Shown one piece after another: positions 40,015-51,400 of a DNA stretch of 64,000 nucleotides. The number at the start of each line of letters is the position of its first letter. Positions within the stretch are counted from its first letter, which is position 1. A program made the position numbers and the translations under genes. The notes under the pieces were generated by a model. It worked only from the letters and a program-made list of their open reading frames with translations. It did not search any database and was not told where the DNA came from. The stretch is taken from positions 40,251 through 104,250 of the forward strand of contig JAJEKB010017727.1 of assembly GCA_022393335.1 (NCBI GenBank). The letters run 5' to 3'. Source of the DNA: Macrotrachela quadricornifera (taxonomy: Eukaryota > Rotifera > Eurotatoria > Philodinida > Philodinidae).

Positions 40015-40104
40015 ACACTTCAAATATTATATATCTTCTGGGGTAACAGTGTTTCTTCTGAACTGGAGGAGCGACTCAAATGGGAAGACAATAGAATTCA
40101 ATAA
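37231..40104 (+). CDS. Leucine-rich repeat protein, RNI/NLRC3-like, one LRR per exon
   Basis: From ATG at 37231 the gene reads a partial first repeat (to 37290), nineteen complete 84-bp LRR exons and a terminal exon (40015-40104) ending TAA: 581 residues in all. Every junction is phase 0. Each exon encodes 28 residues of the ribonuclease-inhibitor type, pattern TLTTLDL-x2-N-x-IG-x2-GAQHLADALRNNT. This is the same register as the LRR tail of NLRC3 and related NLR proteins. Such repeats form a horseshoe for protein binding. The last exon encodes an amphipathic tail (SSELEERLKWEDNRIQ). The exon at 37207 has full size but carries an in-frame TAA before the ATG, so either translation starts there or this unit is decayed and the real N-terminus is elsewhere. 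No NACHT, signal peptide or membrane span is seen. Confidence 0.85.
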
Positions 40105-40105
40105 A
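40100..40105 (+). terminator. Poly(A) signal overlapping the LRR gene stop
   Basis: AATAAA overlaps the stop codon TAA at 40102-40104, which would give an extremely short 3' untranslated region if used. Confidence 0.4.
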
Positions 40106-40336
40106 AACTCCGTCTTCTTTTTTTTAAACTCACATGTTTTATTCCGTTTTGATTCGCTGCTTTTTTCTCATGTCCGCATCTTTTTAATTTGATTTTTTTT
40201 CTTATTCGGTGGCGACTGGTTAACCATGTGCTACCATTCTGATTTTTTGCCATTTTCAATTATTTAGAAATCTTCCCAAAATATTATAAGATAAGACGAA
40301 TTCACTTGATTCCTGTTTTAATTTAACATAGAGCCA

Positions 40337-41816
40337 CTAAACACAGTGGGCAACCAGGCGGACATGACCGAAAGTTCTATTTTCCCAAGTTCAAATATCG
40401 GAATGAATACGTCTATGGTTAGTCTATCTTACCCTAAAACTAGATTTCCAGAAATCGAGCCATACCCCTGGAAAAGTCCAGCGTCAAAAAATTGCTCATA
40501 AATCGATAATTATACGGAGACCATTCCTTTTTTCAACTTATCAAAACATTTTAAAAAGAAAAACTATCTGAAACGAATGACTGACCCATAAGCTATATTG
40601 GATGAAAAAATGATTTCGATTGAACCAAAAATGAAATAGAAAAAAAGTGATTATTGGGCCAAAAATAGGTCAAAAAATAGGTCATACCGTATTTTATGAA
40701 CGCTACAAAGAGTTTTCATCCGATTGAGCTGAAATTTTCACCAATCATTCTCCAATGTGTGATTTATCATTGATCATAGCGCGATGTTGAATCAGTGAAC
40801 ACAGGCCGAGCTAGAGGTCTCCCAAAAAACCAGGTTTCTGCCCAGGAATGGCTAGTTTTGAGAAGATGAGAACGTTTTGACGCACAACTAAGATCATATT
40901 CGGAATCAGCTCATCGAGCTGCATCGAATCATATATAACAAGAAGTGTTTCTCAAAAAAAAAAGTTGGTTCTTGTGGTCGATAAGGTTTTGAAAAACAGC
41001 CTTTCCATAGTTTTTAAACGCTACAAAGAGTTTAAGTGCGATTGATCTCAAACTTTCACTAATTATTCTTCCACGTCTGATTCATCATTGACCATAGCGC
41101 GACTTCGTACTGATGCGCTTAACCGGTGCTATGAGTCTCCTAAAAAATGAGGTTTTTGCCCCCGAATCCCTATTTTTTAAAACAAGGCATCATTTTGATG
41201 CAAAACTAAGGTGATATTCGGAATCAGCTCGTCGAGCTGCATCCAACCATATATAATAAAAAGCATTTTTTCGAAAAAAAATTTTTGAGCTTCGTGCAAG
41301 GAAAGCTAAAAAAGATGAGTCATTCCGTATTTTTCGAGCATTATAAAGAGTTCTCATTCAACTGAACTCAGTCATTTACTCACTGTGTTCATCTATATTA
41401 AATTTTCGTTAACTATATACATCGTATCGCATCAGAGACCATATACTATGCTAGGAATTCCTAAGAAAACCCTGATTTTTGACCCTAATTCCTTCTTTTG
41501 GTTCCCCAAATCTCTTTTTTTATCCTTAAAATAACATCTTACCGAGAAACCAAGGTGATTTTCGGAATCAGCGTGCCAAACTACGTCGAATGGTGTGTGA
41601 CACGATGTATTTTCTAAAAAAAACTTTTTTTCGAAAATTTTGGCAAAGGTACCCCACAGGTGATTTTCACGAAAAATTTTTTTTTCAAAAAGTGCTTTAT
41701 TTGCTTAAAGATGATTTTCTAAGTGATATATAATCACTTCTAAGCAATAAAAATCCGTTTCAGAGCACGAAACTTACATGTCCGCCTGCTATACGAAAGT
41801 TGCCCACTGTGCTAAA
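40337..41816. mobile_element. Non-autonomous element with CACAGTG tips and 5-bp target duplication
   Basis: The ends 40342-40354 and 41799-41811 are inverted copies of CACAGTGGGCAAC. Both are followed inward by CAGGCGGACATG, directly on the left (40355-40366) but after ten extra bases on the right. The pentamer CTAAA flanks both sides (40337-40341, 41812-41816). Tips beginning CAC with 5-bp duplications are the hallmark of Transib elements, and CACAGTG is the heptamer of vertebrate RAG recombination signals. Assignment to Transib is therefore a reasoned guess. The 1.45-kb interior has no coding capacity and contains about three copies of a 319-bp repeat. Confidence 0.75.
40690..41640. repeat. 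Three tandem copies of a roughly 319-bp repeat
   Basis: The phrase CGCTACAAAGAGTTT occurs at 40701 and 41019, and a diverged form (GCATTATAAAGAGTTC) at 41338, spacing 318-319 bp. The phrase TTCGGAATCAGC recurs in register near 40900, 41217 and 41561. The third copy is more diverged and partly truncated. The array lies wholly inside the CACAGTG-tipped element. Confidence 0.8.
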
Positions 41817-42364
41817 GATATTGACTCACAATGGAAGTGTTTGTGATGATAAACGAAAAAATTGGATCTATCCGTGTCAAATGAAAGCTTTCATTGAGAA
41901 ACAAACAAGGTTTAAATATTGGCGGCCTTAGGCTCATCTAAAGAAAGATAATCAATTATTATGGCACGCAACATTTGAATATATAAGAACAATAGTGTTA
42001 TTCACATTAATTTTTCATTCAATCATCTGATTATTTCAGTAGTAATCTCAAAAGAATGTTTCTGAAATTTATCAATTGCATTAACATCACAATAATGTTA
42101 TTGATTTCCGGAAATTCAGTATTGAAGAGATGAAAAATAACGCATATAATGTTTTGAAAACTCGTTTTACTGTATAATTTGAAATAAAAGTGCATTGATG
42201 CATCATTTGATGATCTATTGTTCATTTTCAAGGATTTTGGCGATTTTTGACTACAAAATAGCTTCTAAAAAGAATAAAAAGTAGTTCATCGTGATCAGCA
42301 GCTCACGCTCTATCAGACCATATGGAAAAAAAATAAAAATAAATTTCACTCGATTTTTGCATTG
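41817..42364. other. Gene-free stretch
   Basis: No gene or repeat recognised between the element and the open frame at 42365. Confidence 0.4.
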
Positions 42365-42605
42365 CCTGCACCTTACATGTTCAGAAAGAAAATTATCTGA
42401 TTGTTATTTTTCTATAATAAAATTTATTGTCTTTAATCCAAATGAATTACTTGAAGAATTTCATTTATCAAAACGATCTATTCAATTAATGCATAATGAT
42501 GGTCTACTCTATATCTATGATCTTGTAGTAGTTTATCTAAGAAATATTTCTCAATTTTATCACATTCCTTTAAAACATTATTATTTATCAAACAAAATTT
42601 TTTGA
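42365..42605 (+). pseudogene. Possible nuclear-receptor ligand-binding-domain fragment
   Basis: An open frame of about 80 codons ends in TGA. Its segment KLSDCYFSIIKFIVFNPNE has the spacing of helix 7-8 of nuclear receptor ligand-binding domains (acidic/polar turn, aromatic, Ile-Lys-x-Ile-Val-x-Phe-Asn-Pro). A second helix-like segment follows (LLYIYDLVVVYLRNI). There is no DNA-binding domain or further exon nearby. It may be an isolated exon remnant. Chance resemblance is possible. Confidence 0.25.
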
Positions 42606-44870
42606 TAACAATAAAGCCTATCAAAAAGTAGTATTATTAAATGGTTCATTTCAATAATTAAACTCGTTCTGTACATTTACAAACTACATAATTACAGTAT
42701 TATATCATTAAGTATTATCCATAGAAGATCATGAACTGTTTTATATATATAAAATAAATAATCATTGTATAAGAGGATAGAGATTGGAGAAGACCGTTCT
42801 TTTTTTTATTACAGTTATAATCAGGCATGACTATAAGTCCTGATTAAATTTTCATTTTCTTTAATTTTAAATTCAAATGTTACGTTCGTTCGTTTTGTTT
42901 ATTTCTGTATTGATGTAAATATAAAGTATCTGATATATTCAACCAGTTTGAACAAGTGTTTTATAACTAATCTTTTCTATTAATTGTGAATAAACAATAC
43001 GGCAATTGTTATTCTCTTCATCATTTTTTTAAATTAATCTTCAGTCAGTTATAGTGGAAAGAATAATAACATAAATAAAAATGTTTTGAATGTATATTAC
43101 ATCTGATCGCATGATTTTTTTTTATTATTTATATAAATAAACAACTTATATTGATATAAAAAAAAAACTTGATCAGACACATCAGCTGTATATAACTCGA
43201 TTTAAGTTTTGAACCTTTTTCCGCTTTTTAACCATTCAACAACATTACATTTTCTTCAATCTCTCATTACTCTCACGTTGTTCTCCATTCATGCCTACAT
43301 CATACCCCATGTTACTGTTCTCCTTCTTCATAATCACGTGACATTTTCATGTTGTCTGTCTTCTCCGTCCATATCCTTGAGTTTTAAACTTTCAAAAGTA
43401 GAAAATTTGTATAGTTGAAATGACTTTCTGAAATGCATATGTATGATTAATCATTAGTCATTGTAAACTATATTAAATTGTTCAATATTCAACTTAGCAG
43501 CCGCATCAAATGGCAATGTTTATATTTAGTTCTGAAGCAATCTGATATCGAAAAGATAAGATCTAGAAAAAAGCCATTCTAACATTAAATTTTTTTTTGT
43601 ATCTTTTCAATTACAAAATTCGTCATCCACGAACTAACGATCACATTGAAATTAGAAAAAAATAAAAATTACTATTGCATGCATCTTAAGCAAAGTATCT
43701 TAAACTTAATACAATTTAAAACTAGTTACTGAGCAGTTGGATGATCTCAAGATTTTCGATAAAATATTTATAACTTATGAATAAAGTGAGTTACGACGAT
43801 TGGTTCTCTGTGAATATACAGAAAAAGAAATGCCTTTGTTATCGATTGAGTTGCTTAAAGTATATAATGGCAGATTTATATCTCCTTTCATCTTCGAGAA
43901 ATTCAGAAAATATCAAAACTCATTATGTTTATCGATATTCATCGATATAATGTAATCATCAACATGATATATCGAATAAATTCGATACTATATCAATTAG
44001 TCGCAAGGAGATATCATTATAAACAGCTTGTCGCCTATACGAGGAGCGAGAAAGAGACACAAACAATAGTAATTAAATTAAGTAATTTAACTTAACCTGT
44101 TAATGTACAGAAAAATAATTACTTCTTTTAAAGTAAAGAACAGACATTTTAAACTACAACTCGTCACTAGTAGGTTAGATGGATGTTTAGAAGAGTCTTT
44201 ATTGGTGACTGAGTAGCTTTTCATTGCAGTGTAACTATGAAAAATATAATACTGAATGACTCAAGCATGTTCTGATGTTCATCATTAATGAAGATTTCCT
44301 AGAAAACATTTCATAAATCATTTTTAACGACATTTAGTCTAATTCAGTTATGAATGAGAAAAGTTATTTATGAACTGATGAATTACTTTCGAAGAATTTC
44401 ATCCTCAGAATTCGATCATTTTCTTTCATTAGGATAGATTTATCAACTACTCGTAAAAACATTCATATGAATAATGGCATTATGAATAAGTTAAATTACT
44501 ATTTGTATATCTCTCTTTCTCATTTCTGTATAACCGATGAACTGATAATGCAACAAATTCATCTGTTACCATAAATTCAAGTATGGTCAAAGATTTTTAA
44601 CAACACAAATAATTCATTCTCTACTTTTAAGAATATCCTTCTCGAAAAAAAAGAACGAATTCATATATCTAACAGCTTTTATATGATACAAAATCAATTC
44701 CTTTTGATTAAGACTTCAATTTGATGTTATTGTTTATATTAACTATAAGTTTTAATGATGTTTTTTATTATGCATTATTTTAGATGTTTTATGTTTTTTT
44801 TTCCTTCGCTGATATTTATTTAATAGGTAATGTGTTTCATGTATTTGCACTTAAACAAAATTTTACACAA
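42606..44870. other. Gene-free stretch downstream of TFIIE alpha
   Basis: Scanned on both strands without finding exons. The 69-codon plus frame at 43209-43418 is hydrophobic and unsupported. A minus-strand AATAAA (44815-44820) lies about 50 bp past the TFIIE alpha stop. Confidence 0.4.
44815..44820 (-). terminator. Poly(A) signal for TFIIE alpha
   Basis: AATAAA on the minus strand about 50 bp past the stop codon at 44871. It supports the view that no further coding exon follows. Confidence 0.5.
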
Positions 44871-46325
44871 TTATTGTGAATCTGCCGTTTTTGGCATTTG
44901 TATAGGTGTTGGTGGACTTAATGAATCTTCCATAGTTGTTAATGTTAAAGTTTTATTTCTTCTTGATTCATGAATAAGTAACATTTGTTTAATATCATCT
45001 ATAGTTGTTGATTTATTTAGTTTTTGATTTGATAATTGACGTGAAATATATGATGAGTTCATTGTTGAATTTGATAATGAATTATTTAAACGATGTTCTT
45101 CATCATGATCAACATGAACTGTTGAATGAACAAACCATTGTGGTAAAGGTTTTGGTTCATATGGAATTTTTTTATTAGCTAATTTTATTTTAGCTGGTAA
45201 TGGTTGTGTTGCAACTTGAGCTGTTGATTGAGTTGATAATTTAGTTGATTTTTTACCTGGTTTACCAGGAACACGAGATGATGATGATGTTGATGTTATT
45301 ATTGAATCTGTATTACTTGTTTCATCAATATCCATTTGTGAATAATGATCATCATCATCTTTTTCAATAATTATTTGTATATCATGATTAATTGTTGTTG
45401 TACGATCAAATACATTTGATGCATGTGAACGATGTGTATTTGATGATGTTGTTTCTTTATTATTATTATGATTTGATGAAGAATTATTTCCATTTTGTTG
45501 AAATATATCTTGATCAGATGAAGTTTTTTGTTGTTCATTTGACATAATATCATCAATAGTTTGAAGAATTTGAAATAATGGTTTCAATTGTTCATTAAAT
45601 AAGCTCACTGTTGCTGTTTGTCTATTGGGTGTTGCTATTTCTTTTGTTTCAATATCTTCATGTACATTACCTCCACATATTAAACATATTAAGGATTCTT
45701 GATCATGATTATATAATTTTCCAATATTAAATTCAGTATATTCTTTTGAACATTGTTCACATTTATAATTTGATTGTTTATATGTTTGTTGTCTTTCAAG
45801 AGTTTCAACATAAGTTTGCATATTAAGTAAACGATATTTAACAACATTGATAAACATTGCTGTATCAATTTTATAATAATATTGGTCTTGATTACGTCGA
45901 CCAGTTGTACTATCATTAGATTCAAGACGATGATCTTCAATAATAAATTTATCACGTTTAAATTCTTGAATATAAGAACGAATTGTTTTAGCATCTAAAC
46001 ATAAACGATCAGCTAAATCTTGTTGTTTTATTCGTTCATAATGATAAATATATTCAATAACAAGAGATTTTGGAATATCATAAAATGTACGCATTATAAA
46101 GCGTATTAATGCTTTAAGTATTGCTCGAGGATCATTAACATCATATGTTGGAAGAGGAAGTTCATTCGATGGAGCTGTTACTTGAGGATTTGTTGTTGAA
46201 GAATTTGTTTGTGAATTAGGTTTTGTTGATTGAGGAACAGAAGGATTAAGATTTGTAAATGAACCACCACCAGCTGTAATCGACGACATGTCGTTCTTGA
46301 TTATATTTAAATCAGCAAAGACCAT
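44871..46325 (-). CDS. GTF2E1: Transcription factor IIE alpha subunit
   Basis: One uninterrupted frame of 484 codons. TFIIE alpha joins the RNA polymerase II initiation complex and recruits TFIIH. The N-terminal 60 residues are a low-complexity Ser/Thr/Asn-Pro extension. A winged-helix region follows at about 62-165 (RAILKALIRFIMRTFYDIP, then RLCLDAKTIRSYIQEFKRDKF cut into helices, and VVKYRL). The zinc ribbon has Cys189, Cys192, Cys214 and Cys217 (CEQC and CLIC). FNEQLKPLF after the ribbon, PQWFVHSTV, and MLLIHE near the end match family blocks in order. The protein stops about 30 residues after MLLIHE, so the acidic C-terminal domain that binds TFIIH in other animals is missing. The next Met (residue 13) is an alternative start. 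Intronless, unlike its neighbours. Confidence 0.93.
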   Translation of the reverse strand: MVFADLNIIKNDMSSITAGGGSFTNLNPSVPQSTKPNSQTNSSTTNPQVTAPSNELPLPTYDVNDPRAILKALIRFIMRTFYDIPKSLVIEYIYHYERIKQQDLADRLCLDAKTIRSYIQEFKRDKFIIEDHRLESNDSTTGRRNQDQYYYKIDTAMFINVVKYRLLNMQTYVETLERQQTYKQSNYKCEQCSKEYTEFNIGKLYNHDQESLICLICGGNVHEDIETKEIATPNRQTATVSLFNEQLKPLFQILQTIDDIMSNEQQKTSSDQDIFQQNGNNSSSNHNNNKETTSSNTHRSHASNVFDRTTTINHDIQIIIEKDDDDHYSQMDIDETSNTDSIITSTSSSSRVPGKPGKKSTKLSTQSTAQVATQPLPAKIKLANKKIPYEPKPLPQWFVHSTVHVDHDEEHRLNNSLSNSTMNSSYISRQLSNQKLNKSTTIDDIKQMLLIHESRRNKTLTLTTMEDSLSPPTPIQMPKTADSQ

Positions 46326-48487
46326 AATCGAAAACAGGAATATGCAGGAGAATCTAAGATAAAAATAATAATTATAAAATAATGCATATCTTATTTTAAT
46401 ATTATATAGATTTCAACTAAACTATCTTGTAAAAAAGAAAAGAAACAAAATATATAAATAAAGTTTTTTTCACATATGAATTTTCTAAAATTCCATATTT
46501 TATACAGCAACAATGAAAACACGGCGATATTTTGAAATCTTTTTACAAGTTAGTCTGTTTTCAACTCAAAACTGAAATGTAATATTTTTCTTGTAAATCA
46601 AATTTCCATGGAAAAATCTTCTAAAAGTTTTATATTTGGATCCAAATATTTTTAGATTTTTAGTCTCATTGATACCTATTTATTAGAAACGTATGAGTTC
46701 AATCAATATTGATTAATTAGGGATGTATCTTTGCTGGTTTTATTTCTTAATTAGAAGAATTAATCAGTATTTATAATCAAAGATATCTTCTATTAATAGA
46801 ATACAAAAGAAAGGAATCCAAAGCAGATTTAAACTAAACTCTTTATTTTTAAAATTTTAACAATAAAATTTTCTTCTATAGTTTTTAGAAAATATTTCAG
46901 TTTTTTGTTAGTAATCTATATTTCGATAGAAAAATTTCAATTAAAAGAATAATAACTTTAATATTTATTGAAACAGTATTTTATTTTTTTCAAATTCCAT
47001 TCTATTAATAAATAGGATATTCCATAATGCTGTTTTTTTCTTCTGGTATATTTTTATTATTCGATTTAACTTTATCAGTAAATATATACACGGAAGATTT
47101 ATTTATATGAGTAAATTTTCAAAGCTATTACTTATAACCAAAGTAGAAAAAATACTATTCAGCAATTCTTTTTTTTTTTATTGCTTCAATTTTCATTTTT
47201 TAAGGTATTCAGATCTTTCAGAGTCATTTTCATAGATGTTTGTTGTAATCTATCTACGAAAAAAAGAAATCTAGTGACATTAAATTCACTGATTATAAAG
47301 TCTGCGAGATTAAACTTCTCAATTATTCAGAATGTTCTATTTTGGAAAAATATTCAAATGTCCTACCTTATTAGAAAATTACTTTACAGTAATTGTTTTT
47401 TTTTTCTTTAAAATTAAATAAGGTTTCAAATGATGTCAATCAAAATCAATGGTGCAACGATTAGTATTTTTAACATTATGTCTCAAATACTAAGTTTTAT
47501 ATTTTAGTTGAAGGTAATAGCTTTGAAACTCATATAAATAAAAACTTAATGTATGCATCTATTATTCGAAAAAAAAATTGACTCGACAAAGTGGAATGAA
47601 ATACTAAAAACAGTTTAAATTTAAATTATTATTTCAAATTTAATTTTAACTTAAATATAATTCTTTTAACAACAATTATTATTATCGTACTCAATCTAAG
47701 AACAGCAGAGATGAAGTAATGTAATGATGTAGTGATCTTCTTTGCTTGATAAAACATTTAAAAAATTTTAATATCGATGATAAGAATATTCCAATAACAT
47801 GACACAAAATACACACCGAGAATGATATATCTTGTAGGAAATCAATTAACAATCAACTAATATATACGTATATATATATATATATATATATAAATATTCT
47901 TATATCTAAAATAATTTTAAAACTATTCGTCCAATTTAATATTGAAAAAAGAATTAAGATACAATTTTATTTAAAAATTGAAATTTTAGACAATTGATTT
48001 TTCCCTGTCATATAAACATATGGAAGAGGACAAGTTGAATCGTGTTTATATACATATTGATGAAAGATAGATTGCATTACAATCAATGAAATAATAGTCA
48101 TTGTTAGTAGCGTATAAAACATATTTTTAATTATTTTATTTTTTATACTAATTTTTTCTAAATTTTCTTTTAAATATTTTTTTTAAATAAATTTTTAAAA
48201 AATTTTTACTGATGTCACTAGAATCGATTTATCACGTAAATCGAAAAAAGAGTGGTTAAAAAATTTGCCTTTTTTCAATCATTCGTTTTAATTCAATGCC
48301 ATCAAAATGAATTCTTTTTTTTCTTAAATAATTTTAATTTATAAAATTATTAAAAATAATTTTGTTTTTGTAGAATTGATAAAAAAAACACTGTCAATTA
48401 ACTTGTTGATTTATTTAAGAGTGTGTGCGTGTGTGTATTTGGTAAATTAGTTCAGATTTATTTTTTCCGTATTTTAATCTATTGATA
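46326..48487. other. Divergent intergenic region between TFIIE alpha and Ataxin-2
   Basis: Both genes point away from this 2.2-kb stretch, so it should carry both promoters. No coding sequence is seen. A (TA)n tract lies at about 47861-47892. Long T and A runs are frequent near 48160-48360. Confidence 0.5.
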
Positions 48488-51400
48488 ATGTCATCAACAC
48501 GAACAACATCTTTAAATACTCATCATATAAATGGTTCAACAAATTTATATGATATAAATGATTCAACATCAAATATGAATTATCCAACAAGCAACAATTC
48601 TGAGTATAGAGAATTAGTTTTTATAATTATGAAAATATATATATATATTTATTTTACTTAGATTTGATTCAATTCCACAACGATCATCTTTGATGAGAAA
48701 TGTTTCGCAAGTATATTACATTGTTTTTTTTAACATTTTTTCAATAAAAATTAAGATTTTTATTGATTATTTAGTATGATGGAATTTATCGAAATGCCCG
48801 ATTTATTCATGCATTAAGTAGTGGATTAGTAGTAAGTATTTTTATAGATCTTTTTTTTTTCGTTTCATATTATTCAAATAGATAATTTATTTGTAGAATA
48901 AAACATAATGAGCTATAGGTTTTAGCCTTAAAAATTTTATTTCTTATATGTGCTAGTATTTTGAGATTAAGTAAAATTTAAATCGCAACAGACCAATAGA
49001 AAGGAGAAAAAAACGGACAATAGGAAACATAAGATCTATCAAGTTTGAAGACGGCGATCAATAAAATGCAGGATATGACTATTATATTAAATTCTGATGC
49101 ATTGCTATAGTTTATAAAAGATACTGATGAATTTCCTCGAGATTTGTCTAATTCTAACGAATTTTGACACAATACGAGAAATGAGCACCATAATTCATTA
49201 GAATTCATGATCTACTTCTCTCTCCCTTGAATGAGTATCGAAAAATAAAACATGAGTTATATATGATGTTAATGTCAATATATTAGAAAATCTATGATTT
49301 TGTACTTGACAAAACAAAAATGTTTCACTCAAGTGTTGCTTACATTCAAACCAAAGACTTCTATACGAAATAACGAGCAGAAGTACCTGATTTTGGTTGA
49401 AATAATTTGTCAGTAAGTATTTGGTATGAGAAAAAATGACGATGCTACAGCCTTCTTCTAACAAACATATATATATAATATCGAAACATTTCAATTGCGT
49501 CATACCATAGCGTGTTGTAAAAATTCCAATGACAACATATGATGCATTGGAAGAAATGTGGTCGATAGGTTGGATTCCTTGGAGTGTTTTGGTAATTTCA
49601 TAATATGTTGCAACAGGAAAAATCCAATGACGATATATGACTAATCCTTTTAGTGAAGTTCTAGAGTGCGCTATAACACAGAGGTAAAACGTACGATACT
49701 CATATCCCACTCAGCGGCAGACATTGAGAGTTTGCTGATATGGTGCAGAAAGGGCGAAAGTGCGTTTTCATTTAAAAAACTGATCCAGGAGAGCTACGAC
49801 GGAGAAAGACTGGCATTTATATTAGAAAAAACTGAAATTATTTTTGTCTATGAAAAGCGCGACCACGTTTCCGTCTTCCTAGATGCGCCACTGGTTTTAC
49901 TTGTATTTGACATGATCTATTCAGTAGAGTCATGAATGCTCCAGTAACGTATTGAATTCAATAAATTTCCGTCAAATTTCGAAAACTGGGGAACTCTTCC
50001 TCCAAATCGCTACAATCTCGTTTCGACCTTCCTCTGAATCTAGAAGAGTATCATGGAAAGTTTGGTGATACTAGCTATTACAGAAGTTGAATGCATAACG
50101 AACAGACAAACAGATTTCTTTATATATATAGATTCTTTTAATGCCAAACTGTGGACTTTCGTTCACTCTATTCTATCATATACTTTCTTTTGAATAAATT
50201 ATCTTATCGAAAGTGTTAATGCAAAAATTGATTATTCTGTTAGTTCGATGAATCTTCAAATCAAATACTTTCGTTTCTTTTCAAATCAAAGATGCACAAC
50301 TAATAAATATTACTTCAGTTATAGAAATTTGATTATATTACACATTTGATATATATTATTTAATTTAAGGGTCAACAAGTAGTTATACAAACAAGTGATC
50401 ATGAACGATTTCATGGTGTACTTGAAACACTTTCACCAAATGCTGATGTTGTTTTAACTGTATCACATCGATTAGATAATAATAATAATGATATTATATC
50501 TTCGCCTACATTACCTATTGATCTGATTGATACAACTGATAATTCATCACAAACATTTGAATTACATAAACGAATTATAAAAGCATCTAATATTGTTGAA
50601 ATGATTGCTGTGAATATTGATTTATCGAGTATTTCAAAATGTATATTAAAAAAAAAATATTTAATTTCGAAAATAACCAATTTTTTATTTGTTTTATATA
50701 TATATAGGTTCGCTTGATGAGAATCTTAAACTTAGTCAATTAGAAGATGATCGTTTTAGTCGTATGGAACATTTTTATGGTTCAGATGAAATTGATCCTG
50801 AAACATTAGAAGATCTTGATCTTGGTGATAATGGAAAAGTAAAAAGAAAAGAAAAAATTTTGTTTTATGTTAAAACTATTTTTAAAGGCTGGTTTTGATC
50901 CTGAAGATATGTTTCATACAAATCGAGAAAAATTTAATACAACAACTGATTTTGATGAAAGCAAATATACGTATGTTTTATTTCTTTTTTTTTAATTTTT
51001 TTAAAATTTTTGTTACGTGTAGAAATGTTCCTGTACGTCAAATGTCTGCAACAGAATTAGCAGAAATTGATAAGAAAGTTCAAGAAATTGAAAGAGGTAC
51101 TCGAACAGATGATGTTGATGAAGATGATGCAGGTATAGAGAAAATTTTATTTTTATTAGTTAAGAAAAGATTCATTTATCTTTTTTTCTAGGCGTTGCTC
51201 GTCCATCTGAATCACATAATCTTGATGATGGAAATAGTAATATAAAATCTACTCGTCCAAATCGTAATGATTTTCGTTATGATACCGAATATAATAATCT
51301 TCCAAAGTAATTCTTAAAAAATTCTTTTATTTTTTTATTTATCTTCTATTAGACGTGATACCTGGCGTGAACAACGAATTAATAATTATAATCGTCGTGG

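Noticed and set aside
49198..49710. 170-codon minus-strand frame in Ataxin-2 intron 3
   Set aside because: No domain, overlaps the retroelement-like tail, and lies inside an intron of a well-supported gene. Treated as chance or decayed sequence.
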